Shown piece after piece: positions 33,058 to 43,159 of a stretch of DNA of 64,000 nt; positions within the stretch are counted from its first letter, which is position 1; the number at the start of each line of letters is the position of its first letter. Both the position numbers and the translations under genes were made by a program. Under the pieces are notes generated by a model. That model ran no database searches, had not been told where the DNA came from, and saw only the letters and a list, made by a program, of their open reading frames with translations. This DNA is from Parasedimentitalea psychrophila (GTDB taxonomy: Bacteria; Pseudomonadota; Alphaproteobacteria; Rhodobacterales; Rhodobacteraceae), in the NCBI RefSeq assembly GCF_030285785.1, contig NZ_CP127247.1, forward strand, positions 4,177,501-4,241,500, in the 5' to 3' direction.

Positions 33058-33813
33058 TTACTCTACCTCGGCCAGAATGTCGGCATAGCCGTTGTTTTCC
33101 ACTTCCAGAGCCAGCTCCGGACCACCGCTTTTGATAATGCGGCCATTTGCCATAATATGTACCACGTCAGGCTTAATGTGATCCAGCAACCGCTGATAAT
33201 GTGTGATCACCAGAAAGCCGCGTTTTCCGTCACGCAGCGCATTGACGCCTTCGGCAACCAATTTCATCGCATCAACATCCAGCCCTGAATCCGTCTCATC
33301 AAGGATGCACATCTTCGGAGAAAGCATCGCCATCTGAAGGATTTCGTTGCGCTTTTTCTCGCCACCCGAGAAACCGACGTTGACAGGTCGCTTCAACATC
33401 TCCGCGTCAATCTTCAAGGACTTGGCGGTAGCGCGAACTTCCTTCAGGAAATCGGTTGCGCTCATCGGATCTTCGCCCCGCGCCTTGCGTTGCGCGTTCA
33501 CTGCCGTGCGCAGAAAGGTCATGTTGCCGACGCCCGGGATTTCAACCGGGTATTGAAAGGCCAGGAACAGCCCCGCAGCGGCCCGCTCTTCGGCTTCCAG
33601 CTCCAACAAATCCTGACCATCCAGAGAGGCGGAGCCATCGGTGACTTCATACCCGCCCTTGCCGGACAGCACATAAGAAAGTGTCGATTTTCCCGAGCCG
33701 TTCGGGCCCATGATGGCATGAACTTTACCGGCTTCAACCGTGAGGTTAACACCTTTGAGGATCTGCTTGTCTTCGTCTTCAAGTTTTACGTGCAGGTTCT
33801 TGATATTCAGCAT
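33058..33813 (-). CDS. sufC: Fe-S assembly ATPase SufC
   Basis: A 251-residue ABC-type ATPase of the Suf complex, cytoplasmic and without membrane partner. Walker A MGPNGSGKSTLSYVL, signature VGFSGGEKKRNEILQMA, and Walker B KMCILDETDSGLDVDAMK, whose TDSGLD form is typical of SufC. It starts MLNIKNLHVKLEDEDK. GCGACAAGGAGC precedes the start. A 220-base gap separates it from sufB. Confidence 0.96.
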   Translation of the reverse strand: MLNIKNLHVKLEDEDKQILKGVNLTVEAGKVHAIMGPNGSGKSTLSYVLSGKGGYEVTDGSASLDGQDLLELEAEERAAAGLFLAFQYPVEIPGVGNMTFLRTAVNAQRKARGEDPMSATDFLKEVRATAKSLKIDAEMLKRPVNVGFSGGEKKRNEILQMAMLSPKMCILDETDSGLDVDAMKLVAEGVNALRDGKRGFLVITHYQRLLDHIKPDVVHIMANGRIIKSGGPELALEVENNGYADILAEVE

Positions 33814-34036
33814 TTATTTCGCTCCTTGTCGCGAATGTTCACAGGGCTTTGGGGTGGGTCCAGGCCAGCGACCAGTCCTCAAATTACCCCAGTGCGTTTA
33901 TCTCTCCCCGGCCGCAAACCCGGCCAGGGCGTATAGTTGTTCTTTTAATGCCGCAGGCGCCCAGGCAATCGAGATATCCCTCGCCGTCCCTGGTTCAGCT
34001 CCGGCGACAACGATCAAGTCGCAGGCCAGCCGAGGG

Positions 34037-35560
34037 TTAACCGACGGATCCTTCCAGCGAGATTGCCACAAGCTGCTGCGCTTCCATGGCGAATTCCATC
34101 GGCAGCGCCTGCAAAACATCCTTGCAGAACCCATTAACAACCAGGGCAACCGCGGCCTCCTCGTCCATCCCGCGTGAGCGGCAATAGAACAGCTGTTCGT
34201 CATCCACCTTCGATGTTGTGGCCTCATGTTCAACCCGCGCCGAATTATTCTTGACCTCTATATAAGGTACCGTGTGAGCGCCGCATTTGTTGCCGATCAA
34301 CAAACTGTCACATTGGGTGTAATTGCGGGCGTTCTTTGCCTTGGGATGCATAGACACCAGACCGCGATAGGTATTTTGCGCGTGGCCGGCACTTATGCCC
34401 TTGGACACGATGCGGGATTTTGTGTTTTTGCCCAAGTGAACCATCTTGGTGCCGGTGTCGGCCTGTTGGTAGTTGTTAGCAATGGCAATCGAGTAGAATT
34501 CACCCTGGCTGTCATCGCCGCGCAGGATGCACGAGGGGTACTTCCAGGTCACTGCAGATCCGGTTTCGACCTGGGTCCACATGATCTTGGCGCGATCTCC
34601 ACGGCAGTCGGCGCGTTTGGTGACGAAATTGTAGATACCACCCTTGCCGTTCTCATCACCGGGGTACCAGTTCTGTACAGTCGAGTATTTCACCTCGGCG
34701 TCTTCTTCGATGATAATCTCGACCACTGCGGCATGCAGCTGGGCAATGTCGCGGGCCGGCGCGGTGCAGCCTTCCAGATAGGACACATAAGAGCCCTTGT
34801 CGGCGATGATCAGGGTGCGCTCAAACTGGCCGGTATTTTCCGCGTTGATGCGGAAATAGGTCGACAATTCCATCGGACAGCGCACGCCGGGTGGCACATA
34901 GACGAAGGAACCATCGGAAAACACGGCCGAATTCAGCGTTGCATAGAAGTTGTCAGACACCGGAACCACGGTGCCGAGGTATTTCTTCACCAATTCAGGG
35001 TGCTCTCGGATCGCCTCGGAGATTGAGCAGAAGATCACCCCCGCCTCGGCCAGCTCTGCCTTGAACGTGGTGCCCAAAGAAACCGAGTCAAAGACCGCGT
35101 CAACGGCCACTTTCCGGCCTTCGGCGGGGGCGTTTTCGGCGCCCTCGACCCCTGCCAAAATCATCTGTTCTTTCAGAGGGATACCAAGCTTATTGTAGGT
35201 TTCCAGCAGCTTGGGGTCGACCTCATCCAGTGACTTGGGTTTGACCTCCATCGATTTCGGACGGGCATAGTAATACTGGTCCTGAAAATCGATTTCCGGG
35301 TAATCGACCATGGCCCAGTTCGGCTCTTCCTTGGTCAGCCAGCGATCATAGGCCTGCAGACGCCAGTCCAGCATCCACTGCGGTTCTTCGTTCTTTTCCG
35401 AAATCAACCGGACAATATCCTTGGTCAGCCCCTTGGGAGCATATTCCATCTCGATGTCGGTGGCCCAACCGTGCTTATAGGCACCGCCCACTTCGCGCAC
35501 GGCATCGACCGTTTCCTGATCAATGCCTTCTTTAACTTGTGTCTGGTCCAAAGCGGCCAT
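34037..35560 (-). CDS. sufB: Fe-S cluster assembly scaffold SufB
   Basis: A 507-residue scaffold, close to the usual 480-500. It holds [53 protein letters not shown] and [20 protein letters not shown], with the core Cys used in persulfide transfer and cluster building. The start at 35560 ([14 protein letters not shown]) follows TTAGGAGACC; a frame 23 codons longer lacks a binding site. It follows the NifS-like gene by 10 bases. Confidence 0.96.
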   Translation of the reverse strand: MAALDQTQVKEGIDQETVDAVREVGGAYKHGWATDIEMEYAPKGLTKDIVRLISEKNEEPQWMLDWRLQAYDRWLTKEEPNWAMVDYPEIDFQDQYYYARPKSMEVKPKSLDEVDPKLLETYNKLGIPLKEQMILAGVEGAENAPAEGRKVAVDAVFDSVSLGTTFKAELAEAGVIFCSISEAIREHPELVKKYLGTVVPVSDNFYATLNSAVFSDGSFVYVPPGVRCPMELSTYFRINAENTGQFERTLIIADKGSYVSYLEGCTAPARDIAQLHAAVVEIIIEEDAEVKYSTVQNWYPGDENGKGGIYNFVTKRADCRGDRAKIMWTQVETGSAVTWKYPSCILRGDDSQGEFYSIAIANNYQQADTGTKMVHLGKNTKSRIVSKGISAGHAQNTYRGLVSMHPKAKNARNYTQCDSLLIGNKCGAHTVPYIEVKNNSARVEHEATTSKVDDEQLFYCRSRGMDEEAAVALVVNGFCKDVLQALPMEFAMEAQQLVAISLEGSVG

Positions 35561-35570
35561 CTTAGGTCTC

Positions 35571-36620
35571 CTAAACGCACGCCACCCGGGCGCGATAAGT
35601 CTTTTGTTTTGCCAGCCACGTATCTGCAAACCGCAGTACGTCGCTTTCGCTTGTTTCGGGGCCCAGCGACACCCGGATGGCGCTCTGAGCTGTGATCTCG
35701 TCGTATCCCATCGCTGTCAGCACCGCACTGGCACGGACCTTGCCGCTCGAGCAGGCCGACCCGGCGCTGATGGCAAAACCGGCCAGATCCATCTGCATGA
35801 CCTGGGTCTCACCCTTCCAGCCCGGCGTGGCGAAGCATGAGGTATTGGGGAGGCGGCGACCCGATTGTCCAACAAAAATAGTATCTCCAGCACCGGCCAC
35901 AAGAGCTTGTTCCAGCATATTTCGCAGGATTTCAACGCGCTCCCAGACGCCATTTGCCAAGTCGCGGGCAGAAGCTTCGGAGGCGGCACCAAACCCCGCA
36001 ATTCCAATAACATTTTCAGTTCCGCCCCGGCGACCCATTTCCTGGCCACCGCCCTTGATTTGGGTGGCCATTTCGGTGCCCCGCCGCAGGACAACGGCGC
36101 CAATTCCCTTTGGGCCGCCCAGTTTATGCGCCGATATCAGCGCCCTTGTTGCTCCCAACCAATTGAACGCAATCGGCAGTTTGCCAAAAGCCTGGGTTGC
36201 GTCGGTAACAGCCAATCCCTGCGGCAATGTCTGAACGATGCCGGTTTCGGAATTGGCCAGCTGCAAAGCCGTGCGCCCTGGATCAGCAACCGTTACAATC
36301 CCATCACTCGCCACGGATAGATCTTCGGTAATCCATGACCTTACGGCGTCATGTTCAATCGACGACCCCTGTAGGTTTTGGTCGCCACAGGCCAGTGAGG
36401 CGCCCTCGGTTGATCCAGATGTAAAGACCACATCGGCCCCATCCGCACCAAAGGCAGCGGCCACCTGCGCACGCGCCCGCTCAACCACGGCTTTGGCCGC
36501 CCGGCCTTCGCCGTGCACCGACGACGGGTTACCGCAGAGATCCATCGCAGCGATCATCGCCGCACGCGCTTCGGGTCGTAAAACCGTGGTGGCATTGTGA
36601 TCCAGGTAAACCCTAGTCAT
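35571..36620 (-). CDS. NifS/IscS-like cysteine desulfurase
   Basis: A 349-residue group I-type PLP desulfurase. [18 protein letters not shown] is the family opening; the PLP lysine is in [14 protein letters not shown] and the catalytic Cys in [12 protein letters not shown]. It is somewhat shorter than E. coli IscS (404). Having this and SufS at opposite ends of one suf operon is common in Rhodobacteraceae. It sits between the regulator gene (54 bases upstream) and sufB. Confidence 0.9.
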   Translation of the reverse strand: MTRVYLDHNATTVLRPEARAAMIAAMDLCGNPSSVHGEGRAAKAVVERARAQVAAAFGADGADVVFTSGSTEGASLACGDQNLQGSSIEHDAVRSWITEDLSVASDGIVTVADPGRTALQLANSETGIVQTLPQGLAVTDATQAFGKLPIAFNWLGATRALISAHKLGGPKGIGAVVLRRGTEMATQIKGGGQEMGRRGGTENVIGIAGFGAASEASARDLANGVWERVEILRNMLEQALVAGAGDTIFVGQSGRRLPNTSCFATPGWKGETQVMQMDLAGFAISAGSACSSGKVRASAVLTAMGYDEITAQSAIRVSLGPETSESDVLRFADTWLAKQKTYRARVACV

Positions 36621-36674
36621 AGATACATGTTTTCCCAGTTAAGCCCGCCTGAAGCGGACTGCTATTTTGGCCAT

Positions 36675-37136
36675 TCATTCTGCGTCAACCACCGAAAACA
36701 GCCCCGGCACCGCAGGACAGGGAGCCAGGTCATTATTGATGATATCCGATAGCCGCGTCTGGTGCAGATACACATAGACATGTGCGCTCAGCCCTTCCCA
36801 CAGCCGGTTCGTCAGTGATTGCGCCCGACTGCCGGATAGGGCGCCTGACGCTCCGGCGCCCTTATGCATAGCATCCACCGTTTCGTCTACCGCAGATAGG
36901 ATTTCGACCACCCGAATCTCCGAGGCGGGGCGCGCCAAGCGATAGCCGCCACCGGGTCCTCTCACCGAATTCACCAACTCGGCCCGGCGCAGCTTGACGA
37001 ACAACTGCTCCAGATAGGGTAAGGAGACATCCTGCCGTTTGGAAATATCCCCCAACACCACCAATTTGTCGGTGGGCTGCAGCGCAATGTCGGCCAACGC
37101 GACCATGGCATAGCGCCCTTTTGTCGAAAGCTTCAT
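36675..37136 (-). CDS. Rrf2/IscR-type Fe-S regulator
   Basis: A 153-residue Rrf2 regulator. It opens MKLSTKGRYAMVALADIALQ; the winged helix includes ISKRQDVSLPYLEQLFVKLR and VRGPGGGYRLARP. Enterobacterial IscR has three cysteines after this region; here that part (HKGAGASGALSGSRAQSL) has none and the only Cys is near the C-terminus (LAPCPAVPG). Rhodobacter sphaeroides IscR is reported to be of this kind, with unusual cluster ligation. It likely represses the suf operon it leads when clusters are plentiful, through the palindrome at 37241. Confidence 0.9.
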   Translation of the reverse strand: MKLSTKGRYAMVALADIALQPTDKLVVLGDISKRQDVSLPYLEQLFVKLRRAELVNSVRGPGGGYRLARPASEIRVVEILSAVDETVDAMHKGAGASGALSGSRAQSLTNRLWEGLSAHVYVYLHQTRLSDIINNDLAPCPAVPGLFSVVDAE

Positions 37137-37240
37137 ATTTGTGGTACTCCAACCGGCTTGAACACAGCGTAAACATTGACCTCAGCGGCATCAGTGCGTA
37201 TCTCAGCCTGATGGTGCTAGGTTTTTTACCGCGCCCCCAT

Positions 37241-37255
37241 TTAGAACCGTTCTAA
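37241..37255. promoter_or_regulatory. Iron-Rhodo-box-like palindrome
   Basis: TTAGAACCGTTCTAA, a perfect 7-1-7 inverted repeat, 105 bases upstream of the regulator's start and 73-87 bases before the divergent hydrolase gene. It resembles the predicted iron-responsive motif of Rhodobacteraceae, attributed to IscR. Confidence 0.75.
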
Positions 37256-37327
37256 GGTGCCTTAGGGAATTCGTCAAGTTTACCCTTTCGGCATCTCTCG
37301 CAAAATAAGAGTAGGATGCAACTGCCC

Positions 37328-37981
37328 ATGCCTGAGGTCATTTTCCCCGGACCCGAAGGCCGCCTTGAAGGCCGCTATCACCCGCAAAAAGAGCGCGATG
37401 CGCCCATCGCTATTGTGTTGCATCCGCATCCACAATTTGGCGGCACCATGAACAACAAGGTGGTCTATAACCTCCACTATGCGTTCTATAATATGGGGTT
37501 CACCGTTCTGCGGTTCAACTTCCGCGGCGTCGGCCGTAGCCAGGGTGAATATGACCAGGGCGTAGGCGAGCTGTCAGATGCGGCCTCGGCGCTGGATTAC
37601 CTGCAGTCGATGAACAACAATTCCAAGCATTGCTGGGTTGCCGGTTTCTCCTTTGGATCGTGGATCGGCATGCAATTGCTTATGCGCCGCCCAGAGATCA
37701 CTGGCTTCATTTCGGTGTCGCCTCCGGCCAATATGTATGACTTCTCGTTCCTGGCGCCCTGCCCGTCTTCGGGTTTGATCATCAATGGTACATCGGACCG
37801 GGTTGCGCCGCCGCCTGACACCGTGAACCTGGTGAATAAACTGCACGAGCAAAAAGGCATCACCATCACCCACCAGGAAATTGAAGGCGCTGACCACTTT
37901 TTCCAGGAACCGCATATGGATCACATGATCGGAAATGTATCTGACTATGTGAAACGCCGCCTGACGGAAAACACCCGCTGA
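37328..37981 (+). CDS. Alpha/beta hydrolase
   Basis: A 217-residue serine-hydrolase-fold protein. It starts MPEVIFPGPEGRLEGRYH, with IVLHPHPQFGGTMNNKVV, a RFNFRGVGRSQGEYD strand, the nucleophile elbow VAGFSFGSWIG, and the His in EGADHFFQEP. No lid or signal peptide; substrate unknown. An ATG 12 bases upstream is possible, but conserved similarity starts here. Its stop overlaps the next gene's start, and the three genes to 39380 form an operon. Confidence 0.88.
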   Translation: MPEVIFPGPEGRLEGRYHPQKERDAPIAIVLHPHPQFGGTMNNKVVYNLHYAFYNMGFTVLRFNFRGVGRSQGEYDQGVGELSDAASALDYLQSMNNNSKHCWVAGFSFGSWIGMQLLMRRPEITGFISVSPPANMYDFSFLAPCPSSGLIINGTSDRVAPPPDTVNLVNKLHEQKGITITHQEIEGADHFFQEPHMDHMIGNVSDYVKRRLTENTR

Positions 37982-38223
37982 TGGGAACACTGGAACGGCT
38001 GGCCGAACAACTGGCTGACGACACTATGAAAGTGCAGGATGCGACCGGTCAGGACCGTTTGTTTATGGAGGTAAGCAGCGTCTTGGCCGCGTCCTCGCAA
38101 ACATTGGAAGAAGCCTTTCTGACTGAAATGCGTGTTCGACTGGCAGAGCGTATTGCACGCAAGTTTCTGAACAAGAAAATTGCCGAAGCTCAAGCCGCGA
38201 CTGAGGGCAATATACAATCGTGA
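37981..38223 (+). CDS. Conserved small protein (DUF6324-like)
   Basis: An 80-residue helical protein: MGTLERLAEQLADDTMKVQD, with LAERIARKFLNKKIAEAQAA as an amphipathic end. It resembles small Rhodobacteraceae proteins of unknown function. Coupled to the hydrolase upstream (TGATG) and overlapping the HD protein downstream by 4 bases. Confidence 0.75.
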   Translation: MGTLERLAEQLADDTMKVQDATGQDRLFMEVSSVLAASSQTLEEAFLTEMRVRLAERIARKFLNKKIAEAQAATEGNIQS

Positions 38224-39380
38224 CCAACCGTTTAGAAGCGCAGTTTGAATTCCTCCTGGAGGCGGACAAACTGCGCCAGGTGGAGCGCGCCAACCTTATT
38301 CTGGATTGTTCGCGGCGTGAAAACTCCGCCGAACATAGCTGGCATCTGGCGCTTTATGCTTTGACCCTGGCGCCACTGGCGCCAGCGGAAGTCAAAACCG
38401 CCCGTGTTATCAAAATGTTGCTTTTGCATGATCTGGTCGAAGTTGACGTAGGTGATCACCCCATTCACCAGCCAACCGACTGGCAGGCTGTTGCGCAAGC
38501 GGAACAGATCGCCGCAAAACGCATATTTGGTTTGCTGCCAGAGGACCAGGGCACAGAGATGCTGGCCCTGTGGCAAGAGTTCGAAGCCAATCAGACCAGC
38601 GACGCAAGATTTGCCAAGCAGCTGGACCGGTGCCAGCCCATCTTCCAGACCCTCTATGGTGCCGACCCGGTTCCCGAACATCTTGAAATCGCAAGGGATA
38701 CCCTGGACAGTGGACGCTCTGCGTCGCTCGAACAAGAGCTCCCCGAGGCCTTTTCTCATGCCCAGGAATTGCTGGGTCGCCCGTCCAAGACGTGTAGCGC
38801 TGCATTGACCCGCCGCTTGCCATTTCTAAATGAATCTGATGGCTTAAAGCACGTTCTTCGCGCGACATTGATCGGCAATGGAGCGCGGCGCGAAAACTCG
38901 GCCGAACACAGCTGGCATATTATGCTTTATGCTTGGGTACTTGCCGAGCATTCGACTGTCGAAATTGAGATCGACCGGGTTATGCAGATGCTTCTGCTGC
39001 ATGATATTGTCGAAATCGACGCCGGCGATGCACCAATACACGGAGACATCGATCAGCTCGCTCTGGCCGCCAAGGAAGAGGCTGCGGCAGCGCGGTTATT
39101 TGGCCTGCTGCCTGAGGATCAGAAAACCGCCTTTTGTGATCTGTGGCATGAGTTTGAAGCTGCGGACAGCAAGGATGCTGTATTTGCAAAATCGATCGAC
39201 CGGGTGCAGCCAGTGTTGCTGAACCTGCTGAATGGCGGCGGCAGCTGGGTTGAATACAACGTGTCACTCGACCAAGTTGATGCCCGCGTTGGGCAAAAAG
39301 TGCTCCGGGGTGCGCCAGCTGTCTGGCACCATGTCCGGGCCCGCATCAAGCCCTGGTTCGACGCTAGATCACCGGGGTAA
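38220..39380 (+). CDS. Tandem HD-domain phosphohydrolase
   Basis: A 386-residue protein made of two similar HD domains, each like the YfbR/HDDC2 nucleotidase type. First copy: RRENSAEHSWHLALYA and MLLLHDLVEVDVGDHP; second: RRENSAEHSWHIMLYA and MLLLHDIVEIDAGDAP. Each keeps the H...HD...D metal ligands, and each has a FGLLPEDQ segment. Family members are usually single-domain dimers of about 200 residues, so this looks like an internal fusion-duplication that makes a dimer in one chain. It overlaps the convergent amidotransferase gene by 17 bases. Confidence 0.88.
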   Translation: MTNRLEAQFEFLLEADKLRQVERANLILDCSRRENSAEHSWHLALYALTLAPLAPAEVKTARVIKMLLLHDLVEVDVGDHPIHQPTDWQAVAQAEQIAAKRIFGLLPEDQGTEMLALWQEFEANQTSDARFAKQLDRCQPIFQTLYGADPVPEHLEIARDTLDSGRSASLEQELPEAFSHAQELLGRPSKTCSAALTRRLPFLNESDGLKHVLRATLIGNGARRENSAEHSWHIMLYAWVLAEHSTVEIEIDRVMQMLLLHDIVEIDAGDAPIHGDIDQLALAAKEEAAAARLFGLLPEDQKTAFCDLWHEFEAADSKDAVFAKSIDRVQPVLLNLLNGGGSWVEYNVSLDQVDARVGQKVLRGAPAVWHHVRARIKPWFDARSPG

Positions 39381-40143
39381 ACTCAGTCAGCGTGACCTTG
39401 TCGCCATCCAGCTCCAAAAACATGCCCGCCTCCAGTTCAGTCCAGCCGCTCTCATCGGCCTCCAGAGGTTCGGACACCACCGCCCAGCCCTGTTGGCTCT
39501 CACTCCACCGATAATATAGTGAGGGTGCGATGTGATCAGATGAATATCGTACCGCAAACAGTCTCTGGCCGTCAGAAAGGGCGGCTGACAGCCGCATATG
39601 CGGCGTGCTGCCCCGTTGGCGCGACAGGTTTTCCAATCGGGCAACCGCCCGGCTCAGGGCGCCTTGCGGATCGTGATCCAGGCCCTCTCCCAGTGCCATC
39701 AGAAATAGGACTTCACTATCTGTAGCGCCCTTGCGATGCTGATACAGATCATCTGGTATACACATATCAGCCTGCTTGCGAAAATTCGCAAATCCTCCGG
39801 CCTGTCCATTGTGCATAAAGCTCCAGTTGCCGGCAGTGAAAGGGTGGCAATTGTTACGACTGATCGCAGATCCAGTCGACGCGCGCACATGGGCCAGAAA
39901 CAGCCGGGAGCGAATGTGATGCGCCACGGAGCGCAAATTTGGATCTGACCAAGCCGGATAAACATCCCGGTACAGTCCCGGCTCCGGGCGGCTGTCATAC
40001 CAGGCAACGCCAAATCCATCGCCATTTGTCGATGTCTTGCACTCTTCAGCTTCCTTGCTTTGCACAATCAAAGAATGTTCCGGGCGCGAAATGATTTCTT
40101 CAAGATAGATTGATTGTCCCAAATAGGCTGCCCAACGACACAT
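39364..40143 (-). CDS. Class II glutamine amidotransferase
   Basis: A 259-residue GATase type II domain standing alone. The mature N-terminus would be the nucleophile Cys2 (MCRWAAYLG), so the start is 40143, not the longer frame. It has STNGDGFGVAWYDSRPEPG, ASTGSAISRNNCHPF and SFMHNGQAGGFANFRK, the glutamine-binding elements. Stand-alone members include EgtC-like hydrolases, but no ergothioneine genes are nearby, so the substrate is unknown. Confidence 0.88.
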   Translation of the reverse strand: MCRWAAYLGQSIYLEEIISRPEHSLIVQSKEAEECKTSTNGDGFGVAWYDSRPEPGLYRDVYPAWSDPNLRSVAHHIRSRLFLAHVRASTGSAISRNNCHPFTAGNWSFMHNGQAGGFANFRKQADMCIPDDLYQHRKGATDSEVLFLMALGEGLDHDPQGALSRAVARLENLSRQRGSTPHMRLSAALSDGQRLFAVRYSSDHIAPSLYYRWSESQQGWAVVSEPLEADESGWTELEAGMFLELDGDKVTLTEFTPVI

Positions 40144-40407
40144 GGCGGTATCCTTCCCTGGCCTCGCAAAAGAGGTCAGTTTCCACTTCACGAAATATTT
40201 ACTCGTTCTCTATACCCGCCGCCACAACAGGTCGACTGTGGCAACGCACAGTCGGTTGTTCATTTTTTTGGGCTTACGCTGGAGTTGAGGCCGGGACGCG
40301 ACACGCTTTGCCGTTTCCAAGATTGCATTTTCCCGCCATCCTCATATGAAGGCGACGTTCATATCGTCTGGATTTTGCCATCCAGTGACCCTGCCAGAAA
40401 GCTCATT

Positions 40408-40743
40408 ATGCCCATCCAGTATATCTATCTGATTTTGGCTGTTGCCGCTGAAACCATAGGAACCACCGCCTTGCAGGCCAGCAAGGAATTCACTCGATGG
40501 CTGCCGTCGTTGATTGTTGTGGTCAGTTACGCGCTGTCATTCTATCTGATGGCGCTGACCTTGCGGTTTATGCCGGTGGGCATTGTCTATGCGATCTGGT
40601 CCGGCCTGGGCATCGTGCTGATTGCGGCCATCGGCTATATTGTTTTTGGTCAGAAAATGGATCTGGCGGCGGTTCTTGGGATGGCGCTGATTGTTCTGGG
40701 AATTGTGATCATTCAGCTGTTTTCCAAGTCTGCCGGCCACTGA
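40408..40743 (+). CDS. SMR-family multidrug efflux protein
   Basis: A 111-residue four-helix protein. It starts MPIQYIYLILAVAAETIGTT, with the essential membrane Glu (residue 15) in AAETIGTTALQAS, followed by VGIVYAIWSGLGIVLIAAIG, the family's W-x-G region. It exchanges protons for cationic drugs as a dimer in the inner membrane. The start is the ATG giving the standard family N-terminus; the longer frame is unlikely. Single gene. Confidence 0.93.
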   Translation: MPIQYIYLILAVAAETIGTTALQASKEFTRWLPSLIVVVSYALSFYLMALTLRFMPVGIVYAIWSGLGIVLIAAIGYIVFGQKMDLAAVLGMALIVLGIVIIQLFSKSAGH

Positions 40744-40877
40744 TCACCGATGCGGCGCCGCGGATGACCCGAAACATCGATGAACGGCGCCTTTGATGTT
40801 ACGGAAATGCATTTTCTCTGGCCTTTGGTCGGCGTTCACGCTATGGGCGCAGCAACTCCCTTACAAAGGCTGACTTC

Positions 40878-42698
40878 ATGGAACTGCGCAACATTGCGAT
40901 CATCGCTCACGTGGATCACGGCAAAACCACTCTGGTGGATGAAATGCTGAAACAATCCGGTGTCTTCCGCGACAACCAGGCGGTGGCTGAACGCGCCATG
41001 GACTCCAACGATCTTGAGCGTGAACGTGGCATCACGATCCTTGCCAAAGCCACTTCGGTGGAATGGAATGGCACCCGTATCAATATCGTCGACACCCCCG
41101 GTCACGCCGACTTTGGCGGCGAAGTTGAACGCATTCTGTCGATGGTGGACGGTGTTGTCCTGCTGGTCGACGCCGCCGAAGGCCCGATGCCACAGACCAA
41201 GTTTGTCACCGCCAAAGCCCTGGCGCTGGGGCTTAAGCCGATTGTGGTTGTCAACAAGGTCGACAAGCCCGACGGCGAGCCGGACCGGGCTCTGGACGAA
41301 TGTTTCGATCTGTTTGCCAACCTTGGCGCATCGGATCAACAGCTGGATTTCCCGCATATGTACGCCTCTGGCCGCTCTGGCTGGGCTGATATGGAACTGG
41401 ACGGCCCACGCAAGGACCTGTCTGCAATGTTCGACCTTATCGTCAAACATGTCCCCGCCCCAGCCCAGCAGGAGCGCAAGGACGAGCCGTTCCGGATGCT
41501 GGCCACAACCCTGGGCCATGATGCGTTCATCGGTCGCTTGCTGACTGGCCGTGTTGAGAGCGGCACGCTGAAAGCGGGTGAAACCATGAAGGGCCTGTCC
41601 CGCGATGGCACCCAGATCGAAAGCTTCCGGGTCACCAAAGTTATGGCATTCCGCGGCCTGACACAGCAGCCAATCGACGTTGCCGAAGCCGGTGACATCG
41701 TATCGATTGCTGGCATGGCAAAGTCTACCGTGGCAGACAGCATCGTTGACCCCTTTGTTACCGAGGCACTGGAAGCACAGCCGATCGATCCGCCGACAAT
41801 TACCGTCACATTTGGCATCAACGACAGCCCACTGGCTGGCCGCGACGGCAAACATGTGCAGTCTCGCGTCATTCGTAATCGTCTGATGAAAGAAGCCGAA
41901 ACCAACGTTGCCATCCGCATCACCGACACCCCCGGCGGTGACGCCTTTGAAGTGGCGGGACGTGGTGAATTGCAGATGGGTGTGTTGATCGAAAACATGC
42001 GCCGCGAAGGTTTTGAGCTTTCGATTTCCCGCCCTCAGGTTCTCTTTCGTGACATCGACGGCGAACGTCATGAACCCGTCGAGGAAGTCACCATTGATGT
42101 GGATGACGAATACTCCGGCGTTGTGATCGAAAAACTGACTGGTGTCCGCAAAGGTTCACTGACCGAGATGAAACCGGCCGGTGCTGGCAAGACCCGTATC
42201 ATCGCCCATGTCCCATCGCGTGGGTTGATTGGCTATCAGGGCGAGTTCATGACCGATACCCGCGGCACTGGCGTGCTGAACCGGGTGTTTCACGAATGGG
42301 CCCCCTATAAGGGTAAAATTCCGGGCCGCCGTGCCGGGGTGCTGATTTCGATGGATAGCGGTCAGTCGGTCGCCTTCGCTTTGTGGAACCTCGAAGAGCG
42401 CGGTAAGATGTTTATTGGCGCTCAGGCTGAAGTCTATCAGGGCATGATCATTGGCGAACACAGCCGTGAAAATGATCTGGAAGTGAACCCGCTGAAAGGC
42501 AAGAAGCTGACCAACGTCCGGGCCTCTGGCACCGACGAAGCGGTGCGCCTGACCACTCCGGTCACGCTGTCGCTGGAGCAGTCGATTGCCTATATCGACA
42601 ATGACGAACTGGTCGAGGTCACGCCCAACGCCATTCGCCTGCGCAAACGCCATCTGGACCCGCACGAGCGCAAACGCGCCTCCCGCACTGCCGGATAA
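40878..42698 (+). CDS. typA: Ribosome-associated GTPase TypA/BipA
   Basis: A 606-residue translational GTPase, normal length. G1 is [15 protein letters not shown], switch region RGITI, G3 [12 protein letters not shown]4 NKVDK. Elongation factor-like beta-barrel and V domains follow, ending with the TypA-specific C-terminal domain ([36 protein letters not shown]) and a basic [15 protein letters not shown] tail. It acts on 50S assembly and stress adaptation. Starts [15 protein letters not shown]. Confidence 0.96.
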   Translation: MELRNIAIIAHVDHGKTTLVDEMLKQSGVFRDNQAVAERAMDSNDLERERGITILAKATSVEWNGTRINIVDTPGHADFGGEVERILSMVDGVVLLVDAAEGPMPQTKFVTAKALALGLKPIVVVNKVDKPDGEPDRALDECFDLFANLGASDQQLDFPHMYASGRSGWADMELDGPRKDLSAMFDLIVKHVPAPAQQERKDEPFRMLATTLGHDAFIGRLLTGRVESGTLKAGETMKGLSRDGTQIESFRVTKVMAFRGLTQQPIDVAEAGDIVSIAGMAKSTVADSIVDPFVTEALEAQPIDPPTITVTFGINDSPLAGRDGKHVQSRVIRNRLMKEAETNVAIRITDTPGGDAFEVAGRGELQMGVLIENMRREGFELSISRPQVLFRDIDGERHEPVEEVTIDVDDEYSGVVIEKLTGVRKGSLTEMKPAGAGKTRIIAHVPSRGLIGYQGEFMTDTRGTGVLNRVFHEWAPYKGKIPGRRAGVLISMDSGQSVAFALWNLEERGKMFIGAQAEVYQGMIIGEHSRENDLEVNPLKGKKLTNVRASGTDEAVRLTTPVTLSLEQSIAYIDNDELVEVTPNAIRLRKRHLDPHERKRASRTAG

Positions 42699-42707
42699 AA
42701 TCAAAAT

Positions 42708-42733
42708 CGGGCGCCCATCGGGGCGCCCTTTTT
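42708..42733 (+). terminator. Terminator after typA
   Basis: GGGCGCCC, loop, GGGCGCCC and TTTTT, 10 bases after the stop. Confidence 0.85.
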
Positions 42734-42770
42734 ATATGGCAGGCCAATTGAATGGCAGTCCAAAATAAAT

Positions 42771-42808
42771 GGGGCACCGGATATTATCCGATGCCCCGTT
42801 CGTTTTTT
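42771..42808. terminator. Second terminator-like hairpin
   Basis: GGGGCACCGGAT and ATCCGATGCCCC around ATT, followed on the plus strand by a T-rich run. It could also serve the minus-strand DUF1330 gene that ends at 42867. Confidence 0.65.
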
Positions 42809-42866
42809 CAGAACCTGTGTTAATCTCACTTAATGACGTAACATGACTGACACCGACCGGTGTGTT

Positions 42867-43154
42867 CTATTCGCTGGTTTCCACCACCATCAGTTCCCGT
42901 TCAGATGCACCACGTGCGTGGTTTAGCGCCTCCTGGTACTCTGGGCTGTGATAACAGTCGACCGCGGCATCGACCGAAGGGAATTTGGCGACGACATTCC
43001 GGGGCCGTTCCTTTCCCTCAAGCTGGACGAACCTGCCGCCACGGGCGATGAATTCGCCACCGTGTTTGGCAATCGCAGGTCCTGCCAGCTTTGCATATTT
43101 GGCATAAGCATCGGCGTCAGTCACCGTTACATGTGCAATCCATAGTGCTCCCAC
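42867..43154 (-). CDS. DUF1330 family protein
   Basis: A 95-residue dimeric alpha+beta barrel-type protein: WIAHVTVTDADAYAKYAKLA, GGEFIARGGRFVQLEGKE, VVAKFPSVDAAVDCYHSPEY and ARGASERELMVVE are standard DUF1330 strands and helices. Function unknown. It follows alaS by 5 bases, so it is probably co-transcribed. Confidence 0.9.
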   Translation of the reverse strand: MGALWIAHVTVTDADAYAKYAKLAGPAIAKHGGEFIARGGRFVQLEGKERPRNVVAKFPSVDAAVDCYHSPEYQEALNHARGASERELMVVETSE

Positions 43155-43159
43155 GGGTT

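Noticed and set aside
33898-34036. Possible tiny gene between sufB and sufC
   Set aside because: The frame continues from an out-of-frame read of sufB and has no ribosome binding site; a 39-codon product from a TTG start cannot be supported.
40836-42071. Long minus-strand open frame opposite typA
   Set aside because: Shadow of a highly conserved GTPase gene; no recognisable protein features.
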